Shown here: positions 7,471 to 15,740 of the stretch, one piece after another | Layout: each line of letters begins with the position of its first letter | Position numbering within the stretch: the first letter of the stretch is position 1 | Source of the DNA: Blautia sp. An81 | GTDB lineage: Bacteria; Bacillota; Clostridia; Lachnospirales; Lachnospiraceae | DNA: 64,000 nt | Direction of reading: 5' to 3' | NCBI RefSeq assembly: GCF_002161285.1 | Contig: NZ_NFHH01000013.1 | Coordinates: 43,461 to 107,460, forward strand | The notes under the pieces: generated by a model | Told to the model about the DNA's origin: nothing | The model's input: the letters and a program-made list of their open reading frames with translations, nothing else | Databases searched by the model: none | Translations under genes and position numbers: made by a program

Positions 7471-8895
7471 TTACCTACTGCAGTAATCATTACCTGTTTT
7501 TGTTTTTCTCACTGCAAATACCGCGATCAGTAAAAGAACGAAAGCCCCGGCTGCCATGCACAGGAAAGATATATTCATACCGTGGATTAAAGCCCTGTCT
7601 CCATAAGCTGCTTCAGAAGCCGCACTCACTGCCGTCATGATTCCCACAAACAGAGCAGAACCCACAGAACCTGCAATGGTACGGAAAGAAGTCAGCAGTG
7701 AGGAAGCGTCTGCCACTTTACGGAAGTCCACGTTACTGGTTCCCCAGGTCAGCAGAGGCATCATCAGACAGCCTATGGAGATATTCCTTATAACATTCAA
7801 AACTGCTGCGATCCAGAGAGGGGTCTCCAGGCTCAGGAAGAACATGCCCAGATTGCTGATCAGCAGCACCGCAGAACCAAGGACAAAAATCTTTTTGATC
7901 CCCATCTTGTCGTAAATCTTACCTGCAAAGGGGCTGACAATAGCTGTAGCCGCAGATCCCGGCAGGGTAACCAGACCGGACACCACTGCGGAATAGCCCA
8001 TAACACTCTGGACATACAGGGGCATCATGACCGAGGATCCCATCATGACCAGATAGAGGACCATACTGGCGATGACGCTTACCGCATAGTTTTTATTGCT
8101 GAGGATCTTCACATCCAGGAAAGGAGTGTCCAGACCCCGCTGGCGGGCGACAAAGAAGAAGCACACCAGAATTCCGATCAGCAGAGGCGCCCCTGCCTGA
8201 ACACTGATCAGACCGTAAGTGGTAATATTTCCAAGACCCAGGGTTATGCCCCCGAATGCAAAGATACTTTCCACAAAGGAAAGAACATCGAACTTCTTAT
8301 CCTGGAGTTCCAGTACATTTTCAAACACTGCTGCCGATAATACAAAGGATACTGCCATGATCACCAGGACCACATAAAAAATAGATTTCCACCCAAAAGC
8401 ATCGATCAGCAGTCCCGCAACAGTTGGGGCAATGATAGGCGCCGCTGTTGTAGCCAGGCCGTAAGTTCCCATCATGGTACCCTTTTTCTCAATGGGATAA
8501 ACCGTAAGGATCACCACCTGAGCTGCCGCCATAAGGATTCCGTTTCCGCAGGCCTGAAGAACCCTTCCCACCATCATGATCCCGAAATTACCGGAAAAGA
8601 TGCTGAGAAGCAGTCCCAGGATAAAAATCCCGATACCGGATAAATACAATCTTTTCGTAGGAAACCTGGTGATGAGAAAAGCCGTGAGAGGCATGATCAT
8701 TCCCATAGCCAGAGAATATCCGCTGGTAACCCACTGTCCCAGGGAGGTATTGACCCCAAAATATTCTACCAGATTCGGCAGTGCTGTAGTCATAGCTGTT
8801 GATAAGGTAGAAGAGGCGATTCCTGAAACTACCAGACAGATAAATATCATTGTCCTCTTCCCGCCGGATATTTCCACACTTTCTTTATTTTCCAT
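7471..8895 (-). CDS. MFS multidrug efflux transporter, DHA2 (EmrB/QacA) type
   Basis: 474 residues with about 14 hydrophobic segments, as expected of the 14-TM DHA2 subfamily. MGTYGLATTAAPIIAPTVAG (about residues 140-160) corresponds to the antiporter-type motif C, and VGRVLQACGNGI precedes it. It probably exports hydrophobic drugs or metabolites using the proton gradient. Its start overlaps the end of the marR gene by 11 bp, so the two form a coupled operon; the regulator is the likely controller of efflux. Confidence 0.88.
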   Translation of the reverse strand: MENKESVEISGGKRTMIFICLVVSGIASSTLSTAMTTALPNLVEYFGVNTSLGQWVTSGYSLAMGMIMPLTAFLITRFPTKRLYLSGIGIFILGLLLSIFSGNFGIMMVGRVLQACGNGILMAAAQVVILTVYPIEKKGTMMGTYGLATTAAPIIAPTVAGLLIDAFGWKSIFYVVLVIMAVSFVLSAAVFENVLELQDKKFDVLSFVESIFAFGGITLGLGNITTYGLISVQAGAPLLIGILVCFFFVARQRGLDTPFLDVKILSNKNYAVSVIASMVLYLVMMGSSVMMPLYVQSVMGYSAVVSGLVTLPGSAATAIVSPFAGKIYDKMGIKKIFVLGSAVLLISNLGMFFLSLETPLWIAAVLNVIRNISIGCLMMPLLTWGTSNVDFRKVADASSLLTSFRTIAGSVGSALFVGIMTAVSAASEAAYGDRALIHGMNISFLCMAAGAFVLLLIAVFAVRKTKTGNDYCSR

Positions 8896-9346
8896 GATGT
8901 TCCTCCATTCTGTGCCATACTTTCTTGTTAATGTTGTCTGCTATGCGGTGCAGGGTGTTTTCTGTTACATTCAGATCCTCTCCGGAAATCCCCGCCTGGA
9001 GATCCTCGAAAAAAGCGCCGTGTATTTTTTTGATCTGTTCTGCCGCCGGAAGAGCTTTCTCTGTCAGATACAGATGTTTCATCCGCCGGTCTCTTTCGTC
9101 TCCCGCCACACGGATATATCCTACTTCTGTCAGTTTCTTTATGGTCTTGGTCAGCGTTCCTTTATCCACACGGATACACTGGGCCATTTCCTGAGGAGTG
9201 GCTCCTGGATGATCGTAGATATACTCCACATAAAACTGCTGTCCCCAGCCGATCTCATAATCCGACAGCCCCCGGTCATAATACATTTTCATAAGCCTGT
9301 CTAAAATAGAAACATATCGTCCTAAATCTGAAAAATGGTCATACAT
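8885..9346 (-). CDS. MarR-family transcriptional regulator
   Basis: 153 residues, an all-helical dimerisation frame with a central winged helix (about residues 50-105: ATPQEMAQCIRVDKGTLTKT is the helix-turn-helix, AGDERDRRMKHLYLT the wing with the conserved DxRDxR motif). It is the first gene of the operon with the MFS transporter and is preceded by AAGGAGG and a clear sigma-A promoter at 9390-9418. It probably represses its own operon until a ligand binds. Confidence 0.9.
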   Translation of the reverse strand: MYDHFSDLGRYVSILDRLMKMYYDRGLSDYEIGWGQQFYVEYIYDHPGATPQEMAQCIRVDKGTLTKTIKKLTEVGYIRVAGDERDRRMKHLYLTEKALPAAEQIKKIHGAFFEDLQAGISGEDLNVTENTLHRIADNINKKVWHRMEEHHGK

Positions 9347-9389
9347 ACTGTTTTATCCTCCTTTCGCAGATAAAATTTCAATGTTTTAC

Positions 9390-9418
9390 ACTATAGCATA
9401 TTTTAGTAGCGCAGGCAA
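9390..9418 (-). promoter_or_regulatory. Sigma-A promoter of the marR-MFS operon
   Basis: On the minus strand TTGCCT (9413-9418) is separated by 17 bp from TATAGT (9390-9395), 44 bp before the marR start codon. The -35 box directly abuts the 53-bp repeat array. Confidence 0.75.
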
Positions 9419-9766
9419 CTACTACCTCCCAGGGTTCAAATTCTCCTTCCCAGGCGGTACATTCCAGACTCTTTCTACCCCTCAGATTCCATTTTTCCCT
9501 TCCTGGGCCACAGTCCCATGGCTATTTCTACCTCTCAGATTCAAATTTCCCCTTCCTGGGCCGCAGTCTCATGGCTCTTTCTACCCCTCAAATTCAAATT
9601 TCCCCTTCCTGGGCCGCAGTCCTATGGTTATTTCTACCTCTCGGATTCAAATTTCCCCTTCCTGGGCCGTAGCCCTATATCTATTCCTACCTCTCAGGCC
9701 CAATTTTCCCTTCTCAGGCCGTAGTCCCATGGCAAATACTACCTCCCAGATTCCGAAAATCTGTAA
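9417..9766. repeat. 53-bp tandem repeat array, about 6-7 units, non-coding
   Basis: Units are marked by CTTCCTGGGCC at about 9502, 9555, 9608, 9661 and 9713, each about 53 bp apart, and by ATTTCTACCTCTCAGATTC in each. Central units are nearly identical, and the flanking ones are diverged (CCCAGGCGG near 9450, CTCAGGCC near 9713). The units are contiguous with no unique spacers, so this is not a CRISPR array. A 53-bp period is not a multiple of three; the 133-residue open frame over it shifts frame from unit to unit and has no ribosome site. The array's edge overlaps the -35 region of the marR promoter. Confidence 0.85.
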
Positions 9767-10020
9767 TCCAGGGGTATTCTAGTCCTGTTGCACAGTTGAT
9801 ATCTCAATAATCGGATTCTTAGCCCCGCATCTCCGCCCCAATCCAATACAATATAAGGGCTTTTTTATTCTATAGGGCAGTCTGGAGACCCCTATAAAAA
9901 ATAAACAGCACGCTCTGCGAACTGTCTATTGTCATGAATAAAAAACAGATAAAACTGCGCAATACCTGCAAACAATCTTATCTGCTTTTTCTGATTCGGT
10001 TTTTCTAATTCTGTTCTTAT
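9767..10020. other. Intergenic region with hairpins, no gene seen
   Basis: No credible coding frame. It holds a weak AGCCC...GGGCTTTTTTATT structure ending near 9857, a TATAGGG/CCCTATA hairpin at 9871-9896, and the terminator of the downstream lipoprotein gene at 9940-9984. Together with the repeat array it makes a 674-bp gap without protein genes. Confidence 0.5.
9940..9984 (-). terminator. Terminator of the MBL lipoprotein operon
   Basis: On the minus strand CAGATAAGATTG pairs imperfectly with CAGTTTTATCTG across a short loop and is followed by a TTTTTTATT tract. It lies 36 bp after the stop at 10021. Confidence 0.6.
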
Positions 10021-11244
10021 TTATCTCATACAATTTCCGCAGGGTGTATATCCCTGATCAATGAGTGTTTCCTTATCTCCTTTATAGTATGCTATATTGT
10101 CCTCATCCATGGAATTTACGGAGCCGCAGTCCGGCAGGTGAATCTTCTTTGTATGGATATTTAGAATATAATCACATGCCTCTCTCGTAGAATTACTGAG
10201 GCTTCCTCTTGTTTCCTTCTGAGTCTCCTCATCTGCTCCCCGGGAGCTGTCTCCCGGCGTATAGTCGTTGCAGGGCTCCTGATCAAAGGTAATGCCCTGG
10301 CCTCTGCTTACAGCGGTAATGGTCCCCTGTCTGTCTGTGCGGAACAGAGGTACCTGAAACTCCTGGAGCAGCTCCACGGTATCCTGCCGGGGATGGCCGT
10401 AGCTGTTTCCCTCTCCGCAGCTGATCACTGCCCAGGAAGGATTCACCGTCTGAAAAAATTCCCGGCTTACATGAGAGCCATGATGGTTCATCAGCATAAC
10501 GTCTGCCTGAATATCTATGCCTGCCTCTAAAATCTCCTGCTCACCCTCCAGGCCAATGTCTCCGCCTATGAAAAACCGGTCCCCACCGTTTTCCAGAACA
10601 ATTCCCACAGAATCCTGGTTTTCATCTTCATGTCCATAGCTCACTGGCGAAACGATCCGGAAACTGGCGCTTCCCAGAGAAAACTCCTGCCCCACCAAAG
10701 GATGGATAACCTCATAGCCCTTCTCCTCCACCACTTCTCTGTAAGAATCATAAATAGAGGAATCTGTTTCATAATCTGCCGTGATCAGGGTTCCTACAGG
10801 AAAATTGTAAAGAGCACCGATAGCTCCGGCCAGATGGTCTTCATCAAAATGAGAGATCACCATGTAATCCAGCTTTTCAATCCCCTGCTGTTTCAAATAG
10901 CTGACTACAAAGGAAGAACTTTCTCTGGGGCCTCCGTCTATAAACATCGTCTGGCCTTCCGACTGGACCACCATGGCATTTCCCTGGCCTACATCCAGAT
11001 AAGTCACCGAAAGTTCTCCTGTGCTGCTCCCGTCCTGGTTCCCCTGGATATTACTGTTATTCTGTGTCTCTTCCGCCTGGGCTGTCTCATCCTCCAGAGT
11101 CTCAGCCTGGACCATTCCTCCCTGGCTGCTGCAGCCAGAGAGAATCGTCCCCCCAAGGAACAGCAGCCCGAAAAACAGGGCCAGCCGTCTTTTACTCAGA
11201 AACTGCCATCTGGTTCCAGATTTCCACATCTTTGTCCACAACAT
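10021..11244 (-). CDS. ComEC-like metallo-beta-lactamase-fold lipoprotein
   Basis: A GTG (11254-11256) and an ATG (11242-11244) are both possible starts; I favour the ATG because AGAGGTGG lies about 10 bp upstream. Both overlap the end of the PBP gene (11192), so translation is coupled. A lipoprotein signal (LFLGGTILSGC) precedes a linker and an MBL domain resembling the ComEC/Rec2 C-terminal domain: LDVGQGNAMVV, then SHFDEDHLAG as the metal motif, then NHHGSH. Such domains are nucleases or phosphodiesterases. The last ~50 residues carry HLPDCGSVNSM and YTPCGNC, a small cysteine domain seen in DNA-uptake-associated proteins. Exact substrate unknown. Confidence 0.82.
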   Translation of the reverse strand: MLWTKMWKSGTRWQFLSKRRLALFFGLLFLGGTILSGCSSQGGMVQAETLEDETAQAEETQNNSNIQGNQDGSSTGELSVTYLDVGQGNAMVVQSEGQTMFIDGGPRESSSFVVSYLKQQGIEKLDYMVISHFDEDHLAGAIGALYNFPVGTLITADYETDSSIYDSYREVVEEKGYEVIHPLVGQEFSLGSASFRIVSPVSYGHEDENQDSVGIVLENGGDRFFIGGDIGLEGEQEILEAGIDIQADVMLMNHHGSHVSREFFQTVNPSWAVISCGEGNSYGHPRQDTVELLQEFQVPLFRTDRQGTITAVSRGQGITFDQEPCNDYTPGDSSRGADEETQKETRGSLSNSTREACDYILNIHTKKIHLPDCGSVNSMDEDNIAYYKGDKETLIDQGYTPCGNCMR

Positions 11245-13315
11245 ATCCGCTTCCACCTCTGCCTTTTACATCTTCTACCATATTCAGCATCAATACTGTG
11301 TTCTCATCTGATTCTCCCACATTGTATACTGCAAACCAGCCCAGCTCCGTGCCTTCTGTATCTTCCTGGGATTCTTTGATCTCTGCAGTGCCGGTCTTAC
11401 CTGCAAGGGTTACTCCTGCAACGGAAGAAGCTGCGTGTCCGGTGCCTCCTGCATCGCTGACTACTTCCTGCATATCCTCATATACTGTCTGGGCTGCCTC
11501 TGGAGTAAAGGCGTCCTCAATCCAGTAAGAAGCTGTCTTGCCTTCTTCATATTCCAGATAAGGAGCGATCATATCTCCTTCATTAAAGAATGCGGAATAG
11601 ATGCAGGCCAGATGAAGAGGATTCACCAGGATCTGTCCCTGGCCGTAACCGGAATCTGCCAGCTGGATTTCCGTGTCAATTCCCTCTGTATTAGAATACT
11701 GAGAGGAAGTCATAACAATGTCAAAAGGAATATCCTGATTAAATCCCAGTTTCTCTAACTGCTGGGCAAGGGTATCCGCTCCGATCTGAAGAGCCGCTTT
11801 TGCAAAGTATATGTTATCCGAATACACCAGCGCATTCCTCAGATTGGCTACTCCGCTGTATTCATGAAGGGTAGTTACATAATAGTCACCCCAACTGCTG
11901 TCTTTCTGCCAGGACAGTCCGCTGGCTCCCAGATCTTCCTCTGCGTTCAAAGTTCCTGTACTCAGTCCAATGGCTGCAATAACCGGTTTAAAGGAAGAGC
12001 CGGGCACCCAGGTCTGACGGAATCGGTTATAGAGAGGCTGGGTCTCATCATTATTCAGAGAGTCCCACTGTTCCTGGGATATTCCCAGAACAAAGTCCAT
12101 GCTGTCATAGGAAGGCGTAGACACAAGAGCCAAAATTTCTCCTGTCTTAGGATTCATAACTACAGAACAGCTTTCGTCCTCCTGGTAAGCCTCATAAACT
12201 TTTGTCTGCCAGTTGATATCTATAGTCAGAGTAATATCCTCTCCATCCTGGGCTGGCTCCATAGCCAGAGCCTCTTTCTCATTTCCCTCTGAATCTAAAA
12301 TAGAGATTTTGTGCCCGTCTCTGGCTCTGAGCCGTTCCTCATAAAGGCTTTCCAGTCCGCTCTTTCCGATAATGCTCTGGTCGTTATAGCCCTGGTCCGC
12401 CATTTCCTCCAGTTCTTCTGCACTGATTTGCTGGACGTAGCCCAGAAGATGAGCTGTGCTCTCTCCATAAGGGTACACCCGGCTCTCTGTCTCAGAGATC
12501 ATTACTCCCGGGTAGGACAGCAGAGCCTCCTGAACTGTCTGTCCAGTCTCATTGCCATCTGCATCTGTATAAGGCTGGTCCAGCTGCTCCTGGGTCATTT
12601 CTTTTAAAGGCACAAAACTATCTGTCTGGACCCAGGATGCGTCCAGGCTGGAGTTAATATTATCTTCTGTAGTTCCCAGTATCTGGGCAATTGCCTGGAT
12701 TTCCTCCTGGGGCTGTACATCCATTTTCCCCGGCACCAGACCTACAGACTGTACGGTTCCCTGACCTGCCAGCAGGTTCTGATTCCGGTCATAAATGCTC
12801 CCTCTCTCTGCTTCCAGAGTGGTGACGCTTACCCTGTCGTTTTCTCCCAGGGATGGATAAATCATGGCATCGGTCCATACAATCTTCCAGTCTCCGTCCT
12901 CTCGCTCAAAGGCCGTATTGTTATCATAGGAAATCTCTCCTGCAATGGTATTCATAGTCACACTGTAGGATAGCGGCTGCCCTCTGTCCTGACCTTCAGA
13001 AATATCAAGCTGGATGTCAGAAGCCTCAATACCTTCATAGATATTCTGGTTTCTGGTCACAAAATCCTCCTGAGAGACTGTCTCCTGGGAAGAGCTGTCC
13101 AGAAAGTCGTACATCTTCTCATACTCGCCTGCTTCTATACAGGCCATATACTCTTTCAGTACTTCTTCCCTGGAACCTGAAAACACATTCTGGTACAGGA
13201 AAACTCCTGCCCCAGCTCCCACTGCCAGCACCACTACGCCGGCCAGCGTCCCGATGAGTATCTTTTTTTTCTGATTTTTTTTCTTTCCTTTTTTCTTCTT
13301 TGCCATTCTTTTCAC
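11192..13315 (-). CDS. Class B penicillin-binding protein with MecA_N-type domain
   Basis: 707 residues. A very basic cytoplasmic N-terminus precedes one membrane anchor (about residues 19-42). An NTF2-like MecA_N domain (about 47-155) is followed by the PBP dimerisation domain (from RGSIYDRN, residue 171) and the transpeptidase domain. The three catalytic motifs are complete: SSFK (S440 nucleophile, K443), SDN (499-501) and KTG (640-642). It cross-links peptidoglycan at the outer face of the membrane. The MecA_N domain puts it in the PBP3/PBP2a-like subclass, some members of which have low beta-lactam affinity; that cannot be judged here. The next gene overlaps it. The ATG at codon 4 is an alternative start. 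Confidence 0.92.
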   Translation of the reverse strand: MKRMAKKKKGKKKNQKKKILIGTLAGVVVLAVGAGAGVFLYQNVFSGSREEVLKEYMACIEAGEYEKMYDFLDSSSQETVSQEDFVTRNQNIYEGIEASDIQLDISEGQDRGQPLSYSVTMNTIAGEISYDNNTAFEREDGDWKIVWTDAMIYPSLGENDRVSVTTLEAERGSIYDRNQNLLAGQGTVQSVGLVPGKMDVQPQEEIQAIAQILGTTEDNINSSLDASWVQTDSFVPLKEMTQEQLDQPYTDADGNETGQTVQEALLSYPGVMISETESRVYPYGESTAHLLGYVQQISAEELEEMADQGYNDQSIIGKSGLESLYEERLRARDGHKISILDSEGNEKEALAMEPAQDGEDITLTIDINWQTKVYEAYQEDESCSVVMNPKTGEILALVSTPSYDSMDFVLGISQEQWDSLNNDETQPLYNRFRQTWVPGSSFKPVIAAIGLSTGTLNAEEDLGASGLSWQKDSSWGDYYVTTLHEYSGVANLRNALVYSDNIYFAKAALQIGADTLAQQLEKLGFNQDIPFDIVMTSSQYSNTEGIDTEIQLADSGYGQGQILVNPLHLACIYSAFFNEGDMIAPYLEYEEGKTASYWIEDAFTPEAAQTVYEDMQEVVSDAGGTGHAASSVAGVTLAGKTGTAEIKESQEDTEGTELGWFAVYNVGESDENTVLMLNMVEDVKGRGGSGYVVDKDVEIWNQMAVSE

Positions 13316-13379
13316 CCCTTATTACCTTACATGGCAAACACTAAATCTTCCTGCTTCCTGTATACTTTCTTTCTGGATT

Positions 13380-14555
13380 TTACTGAGCAGCCTCTTCTGT
13401 CTGGGTTTCTTCTGCTGTCTCAGTGGTTTCTGTTATGTTTGCAGTTGACATAATAGCATCGCAAGCCACATTCCAGAGTACATTGCCTTTCAGCACAGTC
13501 ATATCTGAATACATGCTTTTAATAGCCTCACCATCAGAGAAACCGCTGAGCTGGGCGAATTCATCCAAAGCCTTCTCATAATCTGCTTCTGTAAGGGTAA
13601 TTCCCTCTGCATCAAGGATCGCCTGGGTGATCATATACTGAGACAGATAGCTTTTAGCTGTCTCGTCAAAGCTTTGATCTGCCTCCTCCTGGGATATCCC
13701 CTGAGATTCCAGATATTCGTCAAGGCTCACACCATAAGTTGAGGTATACAGATTATCCATCTGAGTCTCAATGTCCGTTTTCAGGTCATTCAGGGCCTCC
13801 TCCGGGTAATCCTTAATCTCTGAATTTTCTGTAACCTGCTGGAATAAATCGGATTTCACCTGACTTTCATACTCATTGTCCGTCTGCTGGACCAGGCTTT
13901 CCTTCTGGGCATTGCGATATTCCTCTGCGGTAGAGTAATCTGTGTTGGCAGCCACCCACTGGTCTGTAAGCTGGGCAGGCTCTGAAATTGAGTTTATTGT
14001 CACTTCAAAGACCACCGCCTGACCCGCCAAGTCCGGATTTGGACTGTAATCCTCCGGGAAAGTCAGGTCCAGACTTACTGTCTCACCTTTCTTATGGCCG
14101 ATGAGACCATCCTCGAATCCATCAATAAAGCTGCCGGAACCGATAAGCAGATCCTGCCCCTGAGCTGAACCTCCGTCAAAGGCTTCCCCATCCAGGTATC
14201 CTGTATAATCGATATTTACTGTGTCATTTTCCTGGACAGCCCGGTCTTCTGTAACCTCTACCGGATCATAATTATTAATAAGCTGTCTCTCTATGTAGGA
14301 ATCCACATCCTCTTCTGTCACTTCGGCTTTCGGTTCCTCTTCCACAGTCAGGTTCTGGTACTCTCCCAGAGTCACATAGTCCTCCAGATTGTCTACATCC
14401 ACAGCCACTACCAGTCCCTCTTCGTTGACCACAGATTCTTCCTCTGTCTCCTGGGCAGTATTTTCGGTATTTTCATTCTCTTCCTCATTAGAGCATCCGG
14501 CAGCAAGGCCAAGAACACCCACAGTCAAAAGAAGGGCTACAAGTTTTTTCTTCAT
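13380..14555 (-). CDS. Trigger-factor-like peptidyl-prolyl isomerase lipoprotein
   Basis: 391 residues. The signal peptide ends in the lipobox LGLAAGC, giving a lipid-anchored Cys21. After an acidic Glu/Thr/Asn linker comes an FKBP-type PPIase domain (about residues 95-195: NIDYTGYLDGEAFDGG, SFIDGFEDGLIGHKKGE) and then a helical C-terminal domain like that of trigger factor. The ribosome-binding N-terminal domain of true trigger factor is absent. It is likely to be an extracytoplasmic foldase for secreted proteins. It lies upstream of the PBP gene in the same direction (65 bp gap). Confidence 0.88.
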   Translation of the reverse strand: MKKKLVALLLTVGVLGLAAGCSNEEENENTENTAQETEEESVVNEEGLVVAVDVDNLEDYVTLGEYQNLTVEEEPKAEVTEEDVDSYIERQLINNYDPVEVTEDRAVQENDTVNIDYTGYLDGEAFDGGSAQGQDLLIGSGSFIDGFEDGLIGHKKGETVSLDLTFPEDYSPNPDLAGQAVVFEVTINSISEPAQLTDQWVAANTDYSTAEEYRNAQKESLVQQTDNEYESQVKSDLFQQVTENSEIKDYPEEALNDLKTDIETQMDNLYTSTYGVSLDEYLESQGISQEEADQSFDETAKSYLSQYMITQAILDAEGITLTEADYEKALDEFAQLSGFSDGEAIKSMYSDMTVLKGNVLWNVACDAIMSTANITETTETAEETQTEEAAQ

Positions 14556-14644
14556 GCTTTCATTCCTCTCATTAAAAATTAGCTTTATAAATGGTGTTAT
14601 ACCACATATAGGCCTAAATTGAAAGGCTTTCTCTCCATTTTTAG

Positions 14645-14673
14645 TTGCCTTTTCCAGGAAACAATGCTAGAAT
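14645..14673 (+). promoter_or_regulatory. Sigma-A promoter of the 14715 gene
   Basis: TTGCCT (14645-14650), a 17-bp spacer and TAGAAT (14668-14673) lie 41 bp before the ATG at 14715. Confidence 0.65.
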
Positions 14674-14714
14674 AGTTGAAGTATGACATAGAGATTCTAG
14701 GAGGTTTTATACAA

Positions 14715-15176
14715 ATGAATGGCTGGATAGTATTTTTTATAATCATGGCTATTTTGATCGTCGGCCTTGTTGTCCTCTATTTCTTTGGCAAAAGGGCCCA
14801 GAAAAAAAGAGATGAACAGCAGGAGCAGATGGAAGCGGCAAAGCAGACCATCACCATGCTGGTAATTGATAAGAAACGACTTCCCATTAAGCAGTCAGGA
14901 CTTCCACAGATGGTCATCGACCAGACTCCCAAGCTTATGCGTCGTTCTAAACTGCCTATCGTAAAGGCAAAGATCGGTCCCAGAATCATGTCTCTGGTGG
15001 CTGATGAATCTGTATACGATCTGATTCCTGTGAAAAAGGAAATCAAAGCTGAAGTAAGCGGTATCTATATTATGAGCGTAAGAGGCCTGAGAGGTTCTCT
15101 GACACCGCCGGCCAAGAAACCTGGTTTCTTCCAGAGGATGAAGGCAAAGGCATCAAGTCTGACCAATAAAGAATAA
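14715..15176 (+). CDS. Conserved single-pass membrane protein, function unknown
   Basis: 153 residues from the ATG at 14715, chosen because AGGAGG (14699-14704) sits 10 bp upstream; the frame stays open to a TTG at 14676 but that has no ribosome site. One N-terminal membrane segment (WIVFFIIMAILIVGLVVLYF) is followed by a basic, coiled segment and a soluble domain (MLVIDKKRLPIKQSGLP, GPRIMSLVADESVYDLIPVK). I recall similar short proteins in Lachnospiraceae but know no function. It stands alone with its own promoter and terminator. Confidence 0.7.
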   Translation: MNGWIVFFIIMAILIVGLVVLYFFGKRAQKKRDEQQEQMEAAKQTITMLVIDKKRLPIKQSGLPQMVIDQTPKLMRRSKLPIVKAKIGPRIMSLVADESVYDLIPVKKEIKAEVSGIYIMSVRGLRGSLTPPAKKPGFFQRMKAKASSLTNKE

Positions 15177-15190
15177 ATATGACCATTACT

Positions 15191-15239
15191 AAAAAGCTCC
15201 CGGTAACATCGGTACATAAATGTTTCCGGGAGCTTTTTT
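15191..15239 (+). terminator. Rho-independent terminator after the 14715 gene
   Basis: AAAAAGCTCCCGG (15191-15203) pairs with CCGGGAGCTTTTTT (15226-15239). The A tract on the other side lets it also serve the convergent minus-strand gene ending at 15279. Confidence 0.88.
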
Positions 15240-15278
15240 CCTGTTTATTCCATATAACAGAACTTCATGATCCTGATC

Positions 15279-15737
15279 TTACAGCGTTGCATCCAGAGAA
15301 AAATTCCCTGCTTCTTTAGGTTTTACATTAATCTGTATCTGGCAGTCTGCCGCATGCTCCGCATTAATCTCCAAAGCATAATCAATAGCCAGATCCAGCC
15401 CTGCTTCTTCTTCCTTCACCGCAATCTTTGTGGCGGCGATCCCCATCTGGAGATTTCCAAAAGGAGTGGCGTAATATGTAAGGTTCTTCTTATTCTCCTC
15501 AAAGATCATCTGCACGTTGGTAACGCCTTTTTTCTTTACCTCCACGCTTTTGTCCGTAATCTTAATAGTATTCCGGGTAGGCTCTGAAAAGCCTTCGGTG
15601 ACTTCGTCAAAAAGTATGTAATGATGGCCGTTTCGGTAGTAGTAGTCTCCCTTTGCCACCAGCTCTACTTCTTCCGGATTTTCTATATTTTCCAGGGTCT
15701 GAAGGCCCCTGATGGTAACTAACACATCTTTTTCCAT
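15279..15737 (-). CDS. DUF1934 (YwiB-like) calycin-fold protein
   Basis: 152 residues with the family features LVTIRGLQ at the start, YYYRNGHHYILFDEV around residue 31 and NLTYYATPFGNLQMG near residue 86, as in the beta-barrel DUF1934/YwiB family. Function unknown. It begins 3 bp after the murI stop, so it is the second gene of a murI operon. Confidence 0.85.
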   Translation of the reverse strand: MEKDVLVTIRGLQTLENIENPEEVELVAKGDYYYRNGHHYILFDEVTEGFSEPTRNTIKITDKSVEVKKKGVTNVQMIFEENKKNLTYYATPFGNLQMGIAATKIAVKEEEAGLDLAIDYALEINAEHAADCQIQINVKPKEAGNFSLDATL

Positions 15738-15740
15738 TTC

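Noticed and set aside
8576..9304. 242-codon plus-strand frame across the MFS and marR genes
   Set aside because: Shadow of two well-supported minus-strand genes.
9417..9766. Regular repeats considered as a CRISPR array
   Set aside because: Units are contiguous without unique spacers and no cas genes are present.
9381..9782. 133-residue proline/phenylalanine-rich open frame with repeating FPFLGRSP-like words
   Set aside because: It is the translation of the 53-bp DNA repeat, which shifts frame each unit; no ribosome site, and it overlaps the marR promoter.
10021..11244. ComEC competence channel gene
   Set aside because: Only the C-terminal MBL-like domain type is present on a lipoprotein; the OB domain and the multi-TM channel are missing.
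13380..14555. Trigger factor (tig)
   Set aside because: Has a signal peptide and lipobox and lacks the ribosome-binding domain, so it is an extracytoplasmic relative.
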